A DNA stretch of 64,000 nucleotides from Pseudanabaena yagii GIHE-NHR1 (lineage in GTDB: Bacteria; Cyanobacteriota; Cyanobacteriia; Pseudanabaenales; Pseudanabaenaceae). The first letter of the stretch is position 1. The number at the start of each line of letters is the position of its first letter. The position numbers and the translations under genes are program-made. The stretch spans positions 1,116,001-1,180,000 of the forward strand of contig NZ_JAAVJL010000001.1 in NCBI RefSeq assembly GCF_012863495.1, in the 5' to 3' direction. This document shows positions 18,002 to 27,530 of this stretch, piece by piece. The notes under the pieces were generated by a model, which saw nothing but the letters and a program-made list of their open reading frames with translations, did not search any database and was not told the origin of the DNA.

Positions 18002-19627
18002 CTATTTAGACTGTTTATTACCGTAACGGATAAAATCAACTAACCGCTTTGGTAAACCGATCAAGCCCTTCCACAACCTAATAAAGAAGTTCTCAATTTT
18101 GAGAATAATTGCGTCTAACCAAAAAATTACAGTCATTACAGGATTATAGACATAGCCTAAAAGCGTTGCCTTAGCTTCAATCCATGCTTTTAACGGGCGC
18201 TCATTTTCTGTGTCTGAAGTTGAATTTTGATAGGCTAATGTTTCTTCTTCAAAGAGTAAACTACCTTCGATCCGATCTTGAGAAATTTGTGTGGTTGTGG
18301 TCTCAAAACTTTGTAACTCTCCTGAAGAGTTAATTGCTGCCATATCTTGAGACTTCGTAAAGGCATGAGACTCATATTCCAAAGGAAGCGGCCAAGGACC
18401 ATTATCATCACCAAAGACATCTTCCATTGTTAGCCATGATTCCTCGCTGGGAGCTATATCAGAAGTTTCATCTAGAGAAGGTTTTGATACCTGTCTACCA
18501 AAGAAATAGGCGATCGCTTCGGCAATCAATCTCTGTAAACGTTCAAGTTGATCGTCAACTTTGAGCTCATCAGAACTTTCAGAACTATATTTTTTGGCTT
18601 TGTTTGGAGAGTCCTGAGAACTAGTTTGGAGCTTATCGGCTGCTTCTCCCGAGAGAAACTCTGATGCTTTTTCTTGAAAATCCCCAAGGACATCACTAGA
18701 TGTTACTGCCTCGCCATCAAGAACGCGCTTACCGATAAAATAGGCGATCGCGGCAGCAATCAATTCTCGTAATCGCTCTAAGTTGGTATTTTGAGTTAAG
18801 GTTGCATTTTCTTTGATTGCACCCGTTGATTTAGCACGTCGTCGCCGCAATTTGGGACTAGAGGGTAAAGCATCAGATTCTGTACCTGATAAATCCGTTA
18901 ATTCTTCATCACTAGCTAAATTTTGTTCTTGAGCATTAGCTTGATTGCCATGACCAAAGAAATAGGCGATCGCTGCCTCGAGCAAACGGCGCAATTGCTC
19001 TAGACTGCGATTTTTCCCTAGAGCGACATTTTCCGCTAAACCATTACTTTCTTTTAAGGCATTCTCCTCAGCTTGGCGTTGCTCCACCTGTTGCTGCCAG
19101 ATTTCCGCGAAGATCCGATTAGCAATTATTCTTGGCTCTAATTCAGGATTATCGATGTTCGCGAGATTATCAGGTTGACGTTTGACGATCGCAGCAATAT
19201 TGCGATCTAGTTGGATTTTGGTGCGATCGATCCAATTTAAGAATTTGACTAAAGGTCTTAAGAGTAAAGGAATTTCTGGAGTAATTTCAGGCTTTGGTAA
19301 CTCTTGCTCAATTACCTGCTCAATATTTTCAGTATTTGCTTCAGATTCCGATAATAATCCGACGGACTCAGGTTGCGATCGCAGTTTTTCCCTATCCTCA
19401 GTTTTAGCGCGACTCAGTGTAGGAAAAATCCGCTTAGTCGTCGAGGCAACCAGATACACAGGATATAAAGCCGCTTTTGCTACTTGATAGGCAAGCAAAC
19501 GCGGTAAGTCCTTCACACTGGGCATCTGCCTTAATTGGCGATCAATTAATCGTCTTGCACTGCGTCCTAATTTGGCAGGCAAGGATTGATCGATCCAATT
19601 AAAGAGGCGGCTTTGAAAACGTGGCAT
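18002..19627 (-). CDS. Hypothetical protein with repeated LERLRxLIxxAIAYF motif
   Basis: I do not recognise this 541-residue protein. The N-terminal 85 residues are basic and partly hydrophobic (LFNWIDQSLPAKLGRSARRL), and a related FLNWIDRTKIQLDRNI follows near residue 133. Three copies of a 20-residue helix recur, separated by acidic linkers: SLEQLRRLLEAAIAYFFGHG, NLERLRELIAAAIAYFIGKR and QLERLQRLIAEAIAYFFGRQ. The C-terminus has a hydrophobic stretch and basic end (FFIRLWKGLIGLPKRLVDFI). In each repeat, AIA-Y-F is encoded across a HIP1 octamer. Membrane association is likely; function is unknown. Confidence 0.75.
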   Translation of the reverse strand: MPRFQSRLFNWIDQSLPAKLGRSARRLIDRQLRQMPSVKDLPRLLAYQVAKAALYPVYLVASTTKRIFPTLSRAKTEDREKLRSQPESVGLLSESEANTENIEQVIEQELPKPEITPEIPLLLRPLVKFLNWIDRTKIQLDRNIAAIVKRQPDNLANIDNPELEPRIIANRIFAEIWQQQVEQRQAEENALKESNGLAENVALGKNRSLEQLRRLLEAAIAYFFGHGNQANAQEQNLASDEELTDLSGTESDALPSSPKLRRRRAKSTGAIKENATLTQNTNLERLRELIAAAIAYFIGKRVLDGEAVTSSDVLGDFQEKASEFLSGEAADKLQTSSQDSPNKAKKYSSESSDELKVDDQLERLQRLIAEAIAYFFGRQVSKPSLDETSDIAPSEESWLTMEDVFGDDNGPWPLPLEYESHAFTKSQDMAAINSSGELQSFETTTTQISQDRIEGSLLFEEETLAYQNSTSDTENERPLKAWIEAKATLLGYVYNPVMTVIFWLDAIILKIENFFIRLWKGLIGLPKRLVDFIRYGNKQSK

Positions 19628-19660
19628 AGATACATCATAAAAAAGAAAGGCGCGATCTCC

Positions 19661-19703
19661 AATAAAAAAGGACTCCGAGCAGCACTCGAAATCCTTTTTT
19701 ATT
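19661..19703. terminator. Terminator downstream of petBD
   Basis: A 12-bp stem (19661-19672 with 19692-19703) ends in runs of A and T, 36 bp after the petD stop and just before the start of the next minus-strand gene. Confidence 0.65.
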
Positions 19704-19739
19704 CAAATAAAGTTTACCAAGCAACTTAGTTTGAATTAA

Positions 19740-20225
19740 TTAGAACAAGCCCAAGGTCAAAGACTTGTCAATGGGCAAGGTAGAACCGATACCCAAGTAA
19801 AGGGTAAAAGCAGTACCAAAGAGGAATACTGCCATCGCTACAGGGCGACGGAAAGGATTTTGGAACTTGTTGACATTCTCGATGAAGGGAATGAGGATCA
19901 AGCCAACGGGAATCAAGCTTTGGAGTAGTACACCCAAAAGCTTGTTAGGTACGATCCGCAAAATTTGGAATGCAGGATACAAGAACCACTCTGGCAAAAT
20001 TTCCAAAGGAGTCGCGAAAGGATTAGCAGGTTCGCCAACCAAGGTGGGGTCAAGCACTGCCAAACCAGTAATCAAAGCGATCGTGCCAGTAATTACAACG
20101 GGGAACATGTACAACAAGTCATTCGGCCAAGCTGGTTCGCCGTAGTAGTTGTGACCCATGTTCTTTTCCAACTTGGCGCGCAAGATTGGATCATTCAAAT
20201 CGGGGAGCTTTTCAGTCTTTGCCAT
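19740..20225 (-). CDS. petD: Cytochrome b6-f complex subunit IV
   Basis: This 161-residue thylakoid membrane protein has three transmembrane segments. Together with cytochrome b6 it forms the cytochrome-b-like core that oxidises plastoquinol between the photosystems. Clear family features are [20 protein letters not shown], the [13 protein letters not shown] segment with the PEWY-type motif of the quinol-oxidising site (PEWF here), and [20 protein letters not shown]. It follows petB by 82 bp on the same strand, the usual cyanobacterial petBD operon. Confidence 0.98.
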   Translation of the reverse strand: MAKTEKLPDLNDPILRAKLEKNMGHNYYGEPAWPNDLLYMFPVVITGTIALITGLAVLDPTLVGEPANPFATPLEILPEWFLYPAFQILRIVPNKLLGVLLQSLIPVGLILIPFIENVNKFQNPFRRPVAMAVFLFGTAFTLYLGIGSTLPIDKSLTLGLF

Positions 20226-20307
20226 TTTATTGCTCTACTATTGCAATGTATTTTTTCTAAAATTATCTAATACGAAAATCCTAAATTTGGTTGTAAGATA
20301 ACAAACC

Positions 20308-20955
20308 TTACAAAGGACCAGAAATACCTTGCTTACGGATCATCAAGAAGTGAGCAAGCATGAATACAGCGATCAACCAAGGCAATACAAAGGTGTGCAA
20401 GCTGTAGAAACGGGTAAGGGTTGCTTGACCAACGCTTTGACCGCCACGAAGTAGTTCAACTAAGGTTCCGCCAACGACAGGAATTGCTTCAGGTACGCCA
20501 GATACGATCTTTACCGCCCAGTAGCCGACTTGATCCCAAGGTAAGGAGTAGCCAGTTACACCGAAGGTAACGGTGATTACGGCAAGGATTACGCCAGTAA
20601 CCCAAGTCAATTCGCGGGGTTTTTTGAAACCACCAGTCAAGTACACACGGAAAACGTGCAAGATCATCATCAAGACCATCATACTAGCTGACCAACGGTG
20701 GATTGAGCGAATCAACCAACCGAAGTTAACGTCGGTCATGATGTAGCGGACTGAGTCAAATGCTTCAGTAACCGAGGGCTTGTAATAGAAGGTCATCGCG
20801 AAACCAGTCGCGAACTGAATTAGGAAGCAGGTGAGGGTGATGCCACCTAAACAATAAAAAATATTGACATGGGGGGGAACGTACTTACTAGTAACGTCCT
20901 CGGCGATCGCCCCGACTTCAAGGCGATCGTTAAACCAATCGTAAACTTTACTCAT
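20308..20955 (-). CDS. petB: Cytochrome b6
   Basis: The 215-residue thylakoid protein has four membrane helices that carry two b haems and the extra covalently bound haem. The sequence shows [20 protein letters not shown] with the Cys that anchors the extra haem, [20 protein letters not shown] with two haem-ligand histidines, and [20 protein letters not shown], a hallmark of the b6 quinol site. Length and start match the family. It is first in the operon with petD. Confidence 0.98.
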   Translation of the reverse strand: MSKVYDWFNDRLEVGAIAEDVTSKYVPPHVNIFYCLGGITLTCFLIQFATGFAMTFYYKPSVTEAFDSVRYIMTDVNFGWLIRSIHRWSASMMVLMMILHVFRVYLTGGFKKPRELTWVTGVILAVITVTFGVTGYSLPWDQVGYWAVKIVSGVPEAIPVVGGTLVELLRGGQSVGQATLTRFYSLHTFVLPWLIAVFMLAHFLMIRKQGISGPL

Positions 20956-21131
20956 GTAATTGAAAAACCCAAGATTGCTGAACTAGTTAACAATTTTTTG
21001 ATAGCTGTAACTTATTTTAATACTTATGATCGAGTGTAGGCAAACCTAAAGACGGTTTTTAACAAGTTTCACTAAATATATAGAAAGATATAGCAAGATC
21101 AAGCAAGTTTTCTTGCTGCTTATTACCCTGC

Positions 21132-21818
21132 ATGAAAATACATTTCATGAAAATACATTTGTGCTTCAGATTAGCAGTTTTTGTGATTTCTCTATCCTGC
21201 TCTTGTGTGACTCCTCTATTGGCTCAAGGTTGCGCTAAAGATTCTCAGGCAAATCTGGCAAACAATAACGAAGAATATCCGCCAACCCAAAGGGTTGCCT
21301 CGGTTCGTAGCGATCGCACCTTGACTTTGGCTTGGGCTTTACCCGCAGAATTTACGGCAATCGATCCATTTGTAGGCAAGGACTATCAATTAGCGGAGCA
21401 TGAAGGCATTGATTTTATTCATAGCAATCCGTTAATTACTCAGGTTTTGGTGCGATCGGTTGCCGATGGCACGGTTATGTATGTGCGTCGTGACTGCCCA
21501 CAATCAAATTCCTTTGAGCCAAATAGTTTACATCGTGACTGTGGTGGTGATTGGGGCAACCATATCGTGATTCGGCATCCTAATGGACTATTCTCCCGTT
21601 ATGCTCACCTCTACCCTGATAGCATTCAAGTAAAAGTTGGGCAGAGAATCCCTCGTGGTCAAGTACTTGGCACCATGGGCAACTCAGGACGCAGTGATAT
21701 CAGACATTTACATTTTGAATTAGGTGTAGCAATTAAGATTAATCCCTGTGCGCCAGCCCAATCTTTTCACTATGTTTACAATCCAGCTACTTATTTACAA
21801 TGGGACAATACCCAATAG
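21132..21818 (+). CDS. Secreted M23-family peptidase (LytM/lysostaphin type)
   Basis: The 228-residue protein has a signal peptide (FRLAVFVISLSCSCVTPLLA, with a possible lipobox Cys). Its zinc site is present: HEGIDF (His and Asp) and RHLHFELG (HxH), with the usual WGNHIVIRHPNGLFSRYAHL between. Such enzymes cut peptidoglycan peptide bridges or act in wall remodelling; some relatives only bind. The open frame has two nearby ATGs (21132 and 21147); either gives a plausible signal peptide. A hairpin overlaps the stop. Confidence 0.85.
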   Translation: MKIHFMKIHLCFRLAVFVISLSCSCVTPLLAQGCAKDSQANLANNNEEYPPTQRVASVRSDRTLTLAWALPAEFTAIDPFVGKDYQLAEHEGIDFIHSNPLITQVLVRSVADGTVMYVRRDCPQSNSFEPNSLHRDCGGDWGNHIVIRHPNGLFSRYAHLYPDSIQVKVGQRIPRGQVLGTMGNSGRSDIRHLHFELGVAIKINPCAPAQSFHYVYNPATYLQWDNTQ

Positions 21819-21847
21819 AGAGTGGCGGCGCGAAGCGCCGCCACTCT
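21819..21847. terminator. Perfect 13-bp hairpin after the M23 gene
   Basis: Arms 21819-21831 and 21835-21847 pair perfectly around GAA, immediately after the M23 stop. It separates that gene from the GNAT gene and argues for the later GNAT start at 21881. Confidence 0.65.
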
Positions 21848-21880
21848 TCTATTACAAGCAACCTAGTAAAACTTAAATTT

Positions 21881-22468
21881 ATGAATGATTTACCTGATAA
21901 GTCCCTTGAGAAAGATGGCGATCGCGATCGCCATGAAGGTAACAGCGTTGATATTCGCGAGATGAATATTGATGATATTGCGCCAATTTTTCACTTAGGC
22001 GAGCAATTATTTACCAGTGACTTATATCCATACCTCTATCGCACATGGGACGAGTGGGAGGTGATCGGGATGTATAACACTGATTCGGAATATTGCCTAG
22101 TTGCCGAAATTGATGATCAGCTTGCAGGCTTCATTCTCGGCACAATCATCAATAAGGCATCTTGGAAATATGGCTATATTACTTGGCTGGGTGTAAATCC
22201 CAATTTCCAACGGCGAGGAGTAGCCGATCGCCTAGTCGATAAGATCATCGAACGCATGATTGAGGATAATGTACGACTCATGCTGGTTGATACCGATCCT
22301 GCAAATACGCCTGCCATTAATTTCTTTAATCGCAAAGGTTTCGGCAATGCCAGAGAACATGTTTTTCTATCGCTAAATCTCGCTAAACATGAATATTACG
22401 GTAGGCTGATCAATTACGAACGAGATAAAGCCGAACGCAACCGTCCGCGATCGCGCCGCCGCACATAA
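21881..22468 (+). CDS. GNAT-family N-acetyltransferase
   Basis: This 195-residue protein has the acetyl-CoA binding signature LGVNPNFQRRGVADRLVDKI and the preceding strand ECYVA-type YCLVAEIDDQLAGFILGTII. The C-terminal DTDPANTPAINFFNRKGFGN matches RimI-like acetyltransferases. The frame is open to 21800, but that start falls inside the M23 gene and hairpin, so the ATG at 21881 is preferred. The tail is very basic (PRSRRRT). The substrate could be a ribosomal or other protein N-terminus, or a small molecule. Confidence 0.85.
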   Translation: MNDLPDKSLEKDGDRDRHEGNSVDIREMNIDDIAPIFHLGEQLFTSDLYPYLYRTWDEWEVIGMYNTDSEYCLVAEIDDQLAGFILGTIINKASWKYGYITWLGVNPNFQRRGVADRLVDKIIERMIEDNVRLMLVDTDPANTPAINFFNRKGFGNAREHVFLSLNLAKHEYYGRLINYERDKAERNRPRSRRRT

Positions 22469-22511
22469 CTAATCAGAAATCATTGTATTTAACCCTTAGA
22501 ATTAGCACAAA

Positions 22512-23324
22512 TTACATTTCTTCAGGGTTAATTCCCATCTCTCTGAGCTTTTCCATAAGTCTTTGCGCTTTTTGTTCAGCTTGAAGTCGTGCCTCCTCAG
22601 CCTGTTGTTTGGCAAGTCGCTCTTGATTAGCAATGAGCCTTTCTTGATTAGCGATTAGTCTTTCTTGATTGGCGATCGCCTCAGCATTAGCTACTTTTTC
22701 GTTAGCGGTCAGATAGCGATTTCCTGAAGCATCGTACCAATAGAGCCATTCCCGATACCAAGCAATATGCTCTCCCTTTTCATAGCCAAGCGCTAATCCA
22801 ATTTCTGGCAACCAAACCTGATGATTTTGCATCGGCAAAAGTTCATATTTTCCTGCAATTAGTCGATAAACTTCTAATCGCTGTCTATGCTTAAACCTTC
22901 CTCTGCGACCACTGAAAGGGTTGTAAATTGCATAATATAAAATCCCTAAGGCTTGATAGTCGGCTAACTTGTCTTCATATTCGCTGTTATATCTTTCGGA
23001 AACAACTTCCAAAGACAGGATCGGCATAATATTCTCTTCCGCCCACAGCACATAACTCAATCGTCCTCGTTCCCCCGTATCATGCTTAACGCCGATCGCT
23101 AAAAAGCCATCAGGGACGATCGCTGGTTCGTCGGGATTGTAATAAACTGCCATATCCACACCGAAGTACCAATCATCGCGATCTGCCCAAATGTCAGCTA
23201 ACAAACTCAGTAGGAGATTGGGAATGTCGTTCTGTAACTGATTATCCACTGGTGTTTCGTCTGAGGATGGCAATTCTTCGGCAGTGGGAAGAATTCGGTT
23301 CTTGCTGTAGGTGAGGTTGACCAT
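22512..23324 (-). CDS. Uma2-family (DUF820) putative restriction-endonuclease-like protein
   Basis: The 270-residue protein carries the PD-(D/E)XK-like Uma2 core: DMAVYYNPDEPAIVPDGFLA, LSLEVVSERYNSEYEDKLAD and LGILYYAIYNP. The C-terminus is a coiled coil with three copies of NQERLIA followed by Gln/Glu-rich heptads, ending REMGINPEEM, a common tail in cyanobacterial Uma2 proteins. These families are highly multiplied in cyanobacteria and their cellular role is not established. Confidence 0.9.
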   Translation of the reverse strand: MVNLTYSKNRILPTAEELPSSDETPVDNQLQNDIPNLLLSLLADIWADRDDWYFGVDMAVYYNPDEPAIVPDGFLAIGVKHDTGERGRLSYVLWAEENIMPILSLEVVSERYNSEYEDKLADYQALGILYYAIYNPFSGRRGRFKHRQRLEVYRLIAGKYELLPMQNHQVWLPEIGLALGYEKGEHIAWYREWLYWYDASGNRYLTANEKVANAEAIANQERLIANQERLIANQERLAKQQAEEARLQAEQKAQRLMEKLREMGINPEEM

Positions 23325-23753
23325 AGCTTATTCAAGCGAGGTGTTGAGTGCTCATGATTATAGCAAACCTGACTATTGCAACACTTAGACAGGCTTGATC
23401 GTGGGAAGAACTAGGCGATCGCTTTTTGAATTTTCAGTAAAAGCAATAAGCACCTTGAAAAGTTAGAAAGTTAGTTAGTAACTAAGTTTAATTTTAGTAG
23501 TGATTGAGAATAAATTGAGGTGGGTACTGCAAATTGTGAAAATTTGTGACACTGGGGATGCAGACAAGATATCAATAGAAATAAAATTATCTTGAGTAAA
23601 TTTTAAAATTTCGCATTTCAAAATTTACTCAAAAAAATATGATTTTGCAGTATTTTGAAAGTAAATTGATGATTATACTACAGTTGCGAATGAGTCATAA
23701 GCCATGAACATCAAGATTAACCTGAAAATTTATAAGTGGTAGGAAGTTCAATA
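23325..23753. other. Intergenic region of about 430 bp
   Basis: AT-rich and without a supportable gene. It contains a 13-bp inverted repeat (23592-23604 with 23620-23632) followed by an A-run, and an AGGAAG ribosome-binding site at 23741-23746 for the gene starting at 23754. Confidence 0.5.
23592..23632. terminator. AT-rich 13-bp hairpin
   Basis: Arms TTGAGTAAATTTT and its complement flank a 15-nt loop. The position between two divergent genes makes its role uncertain; it could be regulatory rather than a terminator. Confidence 0.4.
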
Positions 23754-24172
23754 ATGAATGATGAGTTCCAGTATAAATTTGAGTTAGTTAAACAAGAAAT
23801 TGACTTACTACAAAGTGGGATAAGGAACTGTGATAGTAGCCTTTTTACGATTAAGGGTTGGGCGATTACTATTTTCTCAACCTTTATTTTCTTTGCAGCA
23901 GACAAGAAACAGCCCTTATTTTTGCTTTTTTGTGCTATGGCTATAGTCCTTTTCTGGCTACTTGATTCTACTTACAGGAGCATTCAAAGAATTTATATTC
24001 GTCGTTATAATGAAATCGAGCATTATCTTCAGAGCTTAGAGTTTAGTCAAGCCATTAAGGAAAGAAACTTCAGGGATTTTTATATACCTAAAATTGGTGC
24101 AGGCTTTAATGTAAAAGGAATAATAAAGTACACTGAAATTTTTCAAGTTGCTTTCATGTATCACAATGCATT

Positions 24173-25334
24173 GGGAGCATGTCACTTTTTTGGGATAGTC
24201 TAGCAAGCCAATAAACCATTGAGATAAGCACAAAGATGGGCAAGCACTTGAGGGACATTATCTTTGTTCCACTGAGCACCAGAGATTTTAGTGCGACGGT
24301 CAATCTGCTTTACCGCAGACTCAACTGCACCTGAACCGATAGAACAAATCAGCTGACGCTGATAGTAATCATAGTTGACAATACGGTGTCTATGTTTTCG
24401 GAGATAGGCACAGAAATTAACAGCCTGCCTACGTTTACACTGTTCAATAAGAGCAATAGTATCATCAACATTACCTTTCCAAAGTAAAGCTTTCGCATCG
24501 TTTAAGCGACGTATTGAACCACCCACTTTTTCTAGATTCTCCATCAGATGATACCAATCGAGAATTTCACGTCGTTGCTCTTCAGTAGCCATGGGCTTAA
24601 TCAAATTCCATACTCCATCATGTCCATCCCCTAGACAAGTTATTGGCGTACTCAAAGGTTGCTGACGTACCCAATCGACTAACTGCTGATTGTCCTGAAA
24701 GCAAGCTCCAGTGGCAAACTCATGCAACCTCACTCCTTTATAGTCTAGCCATCGACATTCTTCACCCACAGGTGTTCTGATGCGAATCTTACCGCCATCT
24801 GCACTCAGTTCGGTAATCTCTTGCTCTGCTTGGGGTAATTCAAAGGTTTGCCGATGGACTAAACGCTGTTGGGTCTTGGCTGGGACTCGAATTCCTGTAA
24901 ACATTGCCACATCTGCTTCGGTGTGTTCATAGGAGCTATTTGCACTGACTCGCAAACAACACATCTCCAGATATGGACTCAGACGAGTATGTGCCTTAAT
25001 TCCCAGTTGCTCTGCTTGTTGCGTGGTTACAGTTATCTCTCCAAGGATGCTTTTGAGCTTACGTTCTCGTCCTTCTGTTGTTCCTGTACTTGTTGAGACA
25101 AAAAAATTCCTACTTCGGGCATCACATGCTGTTGCATCTGTTCTCGCACGGCTTGTTCGATCCCTGAAAATGTCTTTAGCGCTTCTAGTTCGGTATTTGC
25201 GTAAAGTATTTTGGCGATCTCCTGCACATGTTCTTGTAATTTCTTGGCTTGTTTTGGTGTCATGCTTTTACTGGTCTCTAAATTATTCTATTTTCCCTCC
25301 TTTCTCTCCCTTTTTGCAAAAGTGACATGCTCCC
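24173..25334 (-). mobile_element. ISKra4-family-like insertion sequence
   Basis: The 1162-bp element has 17-bp terminal inverted repeats (GGGAGCATGTCACTTTT) and is flanked by the 9-bp duplication CAATGCATT at 24164-24172 and 25335-25343. Its transposase is on the minus strand and frameshifted. The intact target duplication and in-frame restoration of the host gene point to a fairly recent insertion. Confidence 0.9.
24200..25263 (-). pseudogene. ISKra4-type transposase, frameshifted
   Basis: The N-terminal part (25033-25263) starts MTPKQAKKLQEHVQEIAKIL and runs into a stop. The remaining catalytic part is in the -1 frame and continues from EGRERKLKSILGEITV through CLGDGHDGVWNLI, ILDWYHLMENLEKVGGSIRR, and the C-terminal GSGAVESAVKQIDRRTKISG. 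The change lies near 25070-25090. The catalytic D, D and E residues typical of the family are present (DGGKIRI, GDGHDG, GAVES). A one-base loss or programmed slippage could explain it; without a slippery run, mutation seems likelier. Confidence 0.75.
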
Positions 25335-25387
25335 CAATGCATTGCTATACATATCAATGCTTTCTTTAGTATTAATTCTATCAATTC

Positions 25388-25429
25388 TTATGAAATAAAT
25401 TATAGAAATATCTATAATTTATTTCATAA
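25388..25429. terminator. Perfect 19-bp AT-rich hairpin
   Basis: Arms 25388-25406 and 25411-25429 pair perfectly around AATA and contain the restored stop codon of the IS-split gene. The rest of the gap to 25673 shows no gene I can support. Confidence 0.7.
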
Positions 25430-25673
25430 CTTTAACTTGTCACAGTTTCCTATGAACTTCCAGCAGTTCTATATCTAAATCGCATGAGTTACTTTAATGA
25501 AATGTACCTTTTTGATTTGTCTGAGGCTTGTTATTAATGGGTTAGGCTACTCTTGTTGGCTAATTAATCGTGCATTCGTTACTACAGTTACTAGCGATCA
25601 TTATTTGCAAGAAAAACACCTAAGCCAAACGCTCTGTTAAATTAAAAAAGTTAGCCAACATTAACGGCAAATT

Positions 25674-26213
25674 ATGCGTTTAAATGTCGATTCTCAGAAA
25701 ATCGAACAACTTATGGAAGCATTAGGCAAAGAAGCTCGTAGTTCAGGATGTATCTACTTTACAGGCGGTGCGAGTGCTTTACTCATTGGTTGGCGTAGTT
25801 CTACTGTCGATATAGATATTCGTCTAGATCCAGAACCATCAGGAATTTTTCAAGCGATCGCCAAGCTCAAACAAGAATTAAACATAAATATTGAACTTGC
25901 CTCTCCACAGGACTTCTTGCCACCTCTTCCAAGATGGCGTGACAGAAGCGTATTCATTGGTAAACGGGGGCAGATTTCATTTTATCACTATGATTTTACA
26001 GCCCAAGCTCTTTCTAAACTATCCAGAGGATTTGATCGTGATATTAAGGATGTTGAAGCTATGTACGCTCAGAAATTATTCTCTCTGAGTACGCTGCGCG
26101 ATTGCTTTGAGGCGATCGCACCCGAAATAATTCGCTTCCCTTCTCTTAACCCTGACGTACTTAGAAGCAGAGTCGAAAACTTCATCGAACGATTTGAAGG
26201 GCAGGAGCCATAA
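25674..26213 (+). CDS. Nucleotidyltransferase-like protein (DUF6036 type)
   Basis: The 179-residue protein has a nucleotidyltransferase-fold signature: IYFTGGASALLIGWRSSTVD, then IDIRLD, giving the GG and D-x-D pattern, followed by a helical C-terminal part (SLNPDVLRSRVENFIERFEG). Related proteins are grouped with AbiEii-type toxins. Its stop overlaps the next start by one base (TAATG), so the pair is translationally coupled. A toxin-antitoxin role is likely from family and gene arrangement but not shown. Confidence 0.75.
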   Translation: MRLNVDSQKIEQLMEALGKEARSSGCIYFTGGASALLIGWRSSTVDIDIRLDPEPSGIFQAIAKLKQELNINIELASPQDFLPPLPRWRDRSVFIGKRGQISFYHYDFTAQALSKLSRGFDRDIKDVEAMYAQKLFSLSTLRDCFEAIAPEIIRFPSLNPDVLRSRVENFIERFEGQEP

Positions 26214-26506
26214 TGAATCTCAATGATTTGCCAGGAGCCGAAATAATATTACCTGGATTAAGTGATCTTCATAGTGGTAATTCCAATACAACTGGGGCTT
26301 TACTAGTTGCGATCGCCTCAACACGTTTAACCGAAGCAGGTTTAGATATTCCAAAATATTACTTAGCATCAGAGCCAGAACTAACCTTGTATGCTCTTCT
26401 CCAAGAAGAACGAGAAGATGCTTACCCTTACTATAATGCTTTACTGAATAGCCTTAATAGCTTTTGCAATGCACTTGAAATCAGTTATAGATACAATCGT
26501 AATTAG
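26213..26506 (+). CDS. Small partner of the nucleotidyltransferase-like gene
   Basis: This 97-residue acidic protein (opening MNLNDLPGAEIILPGLSDLH) contains mostly predicted helices and no recognisable DNA-binding or membrane motif. It starts on the last base of the upstream stop codon and is almost certainly co-expressed. In comparable pairs this position holds an antitoxin or regulator. The sequence itself is not recognised. Confidence 0.65.
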   Translation: MNLNDLPGAEIILPGLSDLHSGNSNTTGALLVAIASTRLTEAGLDIPKYYLASEPELTLYALLQEEREDAYPYYNALLNSLNSFCNALEISYRYNRN

Positions 26507-26543
26507 GTAACCTATAATCCTCTGATTTGTTGTGGAGAGTGGG

Positions 26544-27485
26544 TTATGCCGAAACTGCAAAATGTTTTAAGGCTGTTTGACAGTCATCTTGAATCTGTGC
26601 CTTGAGTGCATCTAGGGAAGCAAATTTCTGTTCGGGACGAATAAACTTAACGAGATCTACATTTAGCTCTTGATCATATAGATCACCTTGCCAATCAAAT
26701 AGATGCACTTCCACCGATCGCCGATCGCCATTAACCGTTGGTCTTAAGCCGATATTCATCACTCCAAATATGGGTTTAGGGCTAGAGCTAATACTTACCT
26801 GTACAGCATAAACACCATCGCGGGGCAAACACTTTTGAACTGGTAGATCGAGATTTGCCGTCGGGAAACCGATGGTGCGCCCTAACTGCTTGCCTTGGAC
26901 GACTTTGCCCACCAGATTATAAGGACGACCAAGCAGGGCATTGGCAAGATCAACTTCACCCTTAGCTAGGGCAACACGAATATTTGAGCTACTAATTCTG
27001 ATCGGGGTTGGATCATGAAGGAGCATCGTCTGTTCTGGAATTACCGTGAGGCGATCGCCCCAAACATTTTTTAGATCGGTAATATTACCTTGGCGTTTCT
27101 GCCCAAAATGAAAATCAAAACCAACGCTGATTAATTCCACTTGGAGGGAGTCAATCAAAATTTGCTGCATAAATTCCGCAGCCGTGAGTTTAGCAAGATC
27201 TGCATCGAAGGGTAGCAAAACTAATTGCTCGACACCAAGGGATTCAAGTAGGGCAACTTTTTCGTCAAAAGGGGCAAGTAGCGATCGCGGTTGTTTGCTA
27301 AAAAATTCTTGAGGATGAGGCGAAAAAGAAACAACGGTACTTGTTAAATGTTGATCGTGATTGCTCAAAGCAGATGGCAAAATCGGCGCAATCACATGGC
27401 GATGTCCTATATGCACGCCATCAAAGTTACCGAGGGCGATCGCAGTAGGACGGGAAATCTGGGTTGGGTCAAATATTACTCTCAC
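26544..27485 (-). CDS. ribF: Bifunctional riboflavin kinase / FAD synthetase
   Basis: The 313-residue enzyme phosphorylates riboflavin to FMN and adenylates FMN to FAD. The N-terminal FAD-synthetase domain shows AIALGNFDGVHIGHRHVI and ISSSNIRVALAKGEVDLANA; the C-terminal kinase domain shows VVQGKQLGRTIGFPTANLDL (the GxxxGxPTAN motif) and YAVQV, then NGDRRSVEVHLFDWQGDLYD. Length is typical. The start is GTG. It is convergent with the preceding pair and transcribed alone. Confidence 0.96.
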   Translation of the reverse strand: MRVIFDPTQISRPTAIALGNFDGVHIGHRHVIAPILPSALSNHDQHLTSTVVSFSPHPQEFFSKQPRSLLAPFDEKVALLESLGVEQLVLLPFDADLAKLTAAEFMQQILIDSLQVELISVGFDFHFGQKRQGNITDLKNVWGDRLTVIPEQTMLLHDPTPIRISSSNIRVALAKGEVDLANALLGRPYNLVGKVVQGKQLGRTIGFPTANLDLPVQKCLPRDGVYAVQVSISSSPKPIFGVMNIGLRPTVNGDRRSVEVHLFDWQGDLYDQELNVDLVKFIRPEQKFASLDALKAQIQDDCQTALKHFAVSA

Positions 27486-27530
27486 ACTTAATATTTTGAC
27501 ACAATTCTGGGATGTGATCTCAGCGCTAAT

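Larger units (their letters stand above)
23754..25398 (+). pseudogene. Small membrane protein gene split by an ISKra4-type element
   Basis: The left part (from the ATG at 23754) encodes 139 residues with two membrane helices (FTIKGWAITIFSTFIFFAAD and FLLFCAMAIVLFWLLDSTYR). The IS enters after NALG-type sequence. Deleting the IS and one 9-bp duplication joins codon TTG across the junction and continues LYISMLSLVLILSILMK to a TAA at 25396-25398, giving about 157 residues with a third membrane helix. A hairpin overlaps this restored stop, which supports the reconstruction. The protein is not recognised; membrane-helix pairs of this kind occur in effector-like defence proteins, but that is speculative. 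Confidence 0.75.

Noticed and set aside
21800..21880. Longer N-terminus for the GNAT protein
   Set aside because: It would overlap the M23 gene and read through a strong hairpin, and it adds residues not expected for the family.
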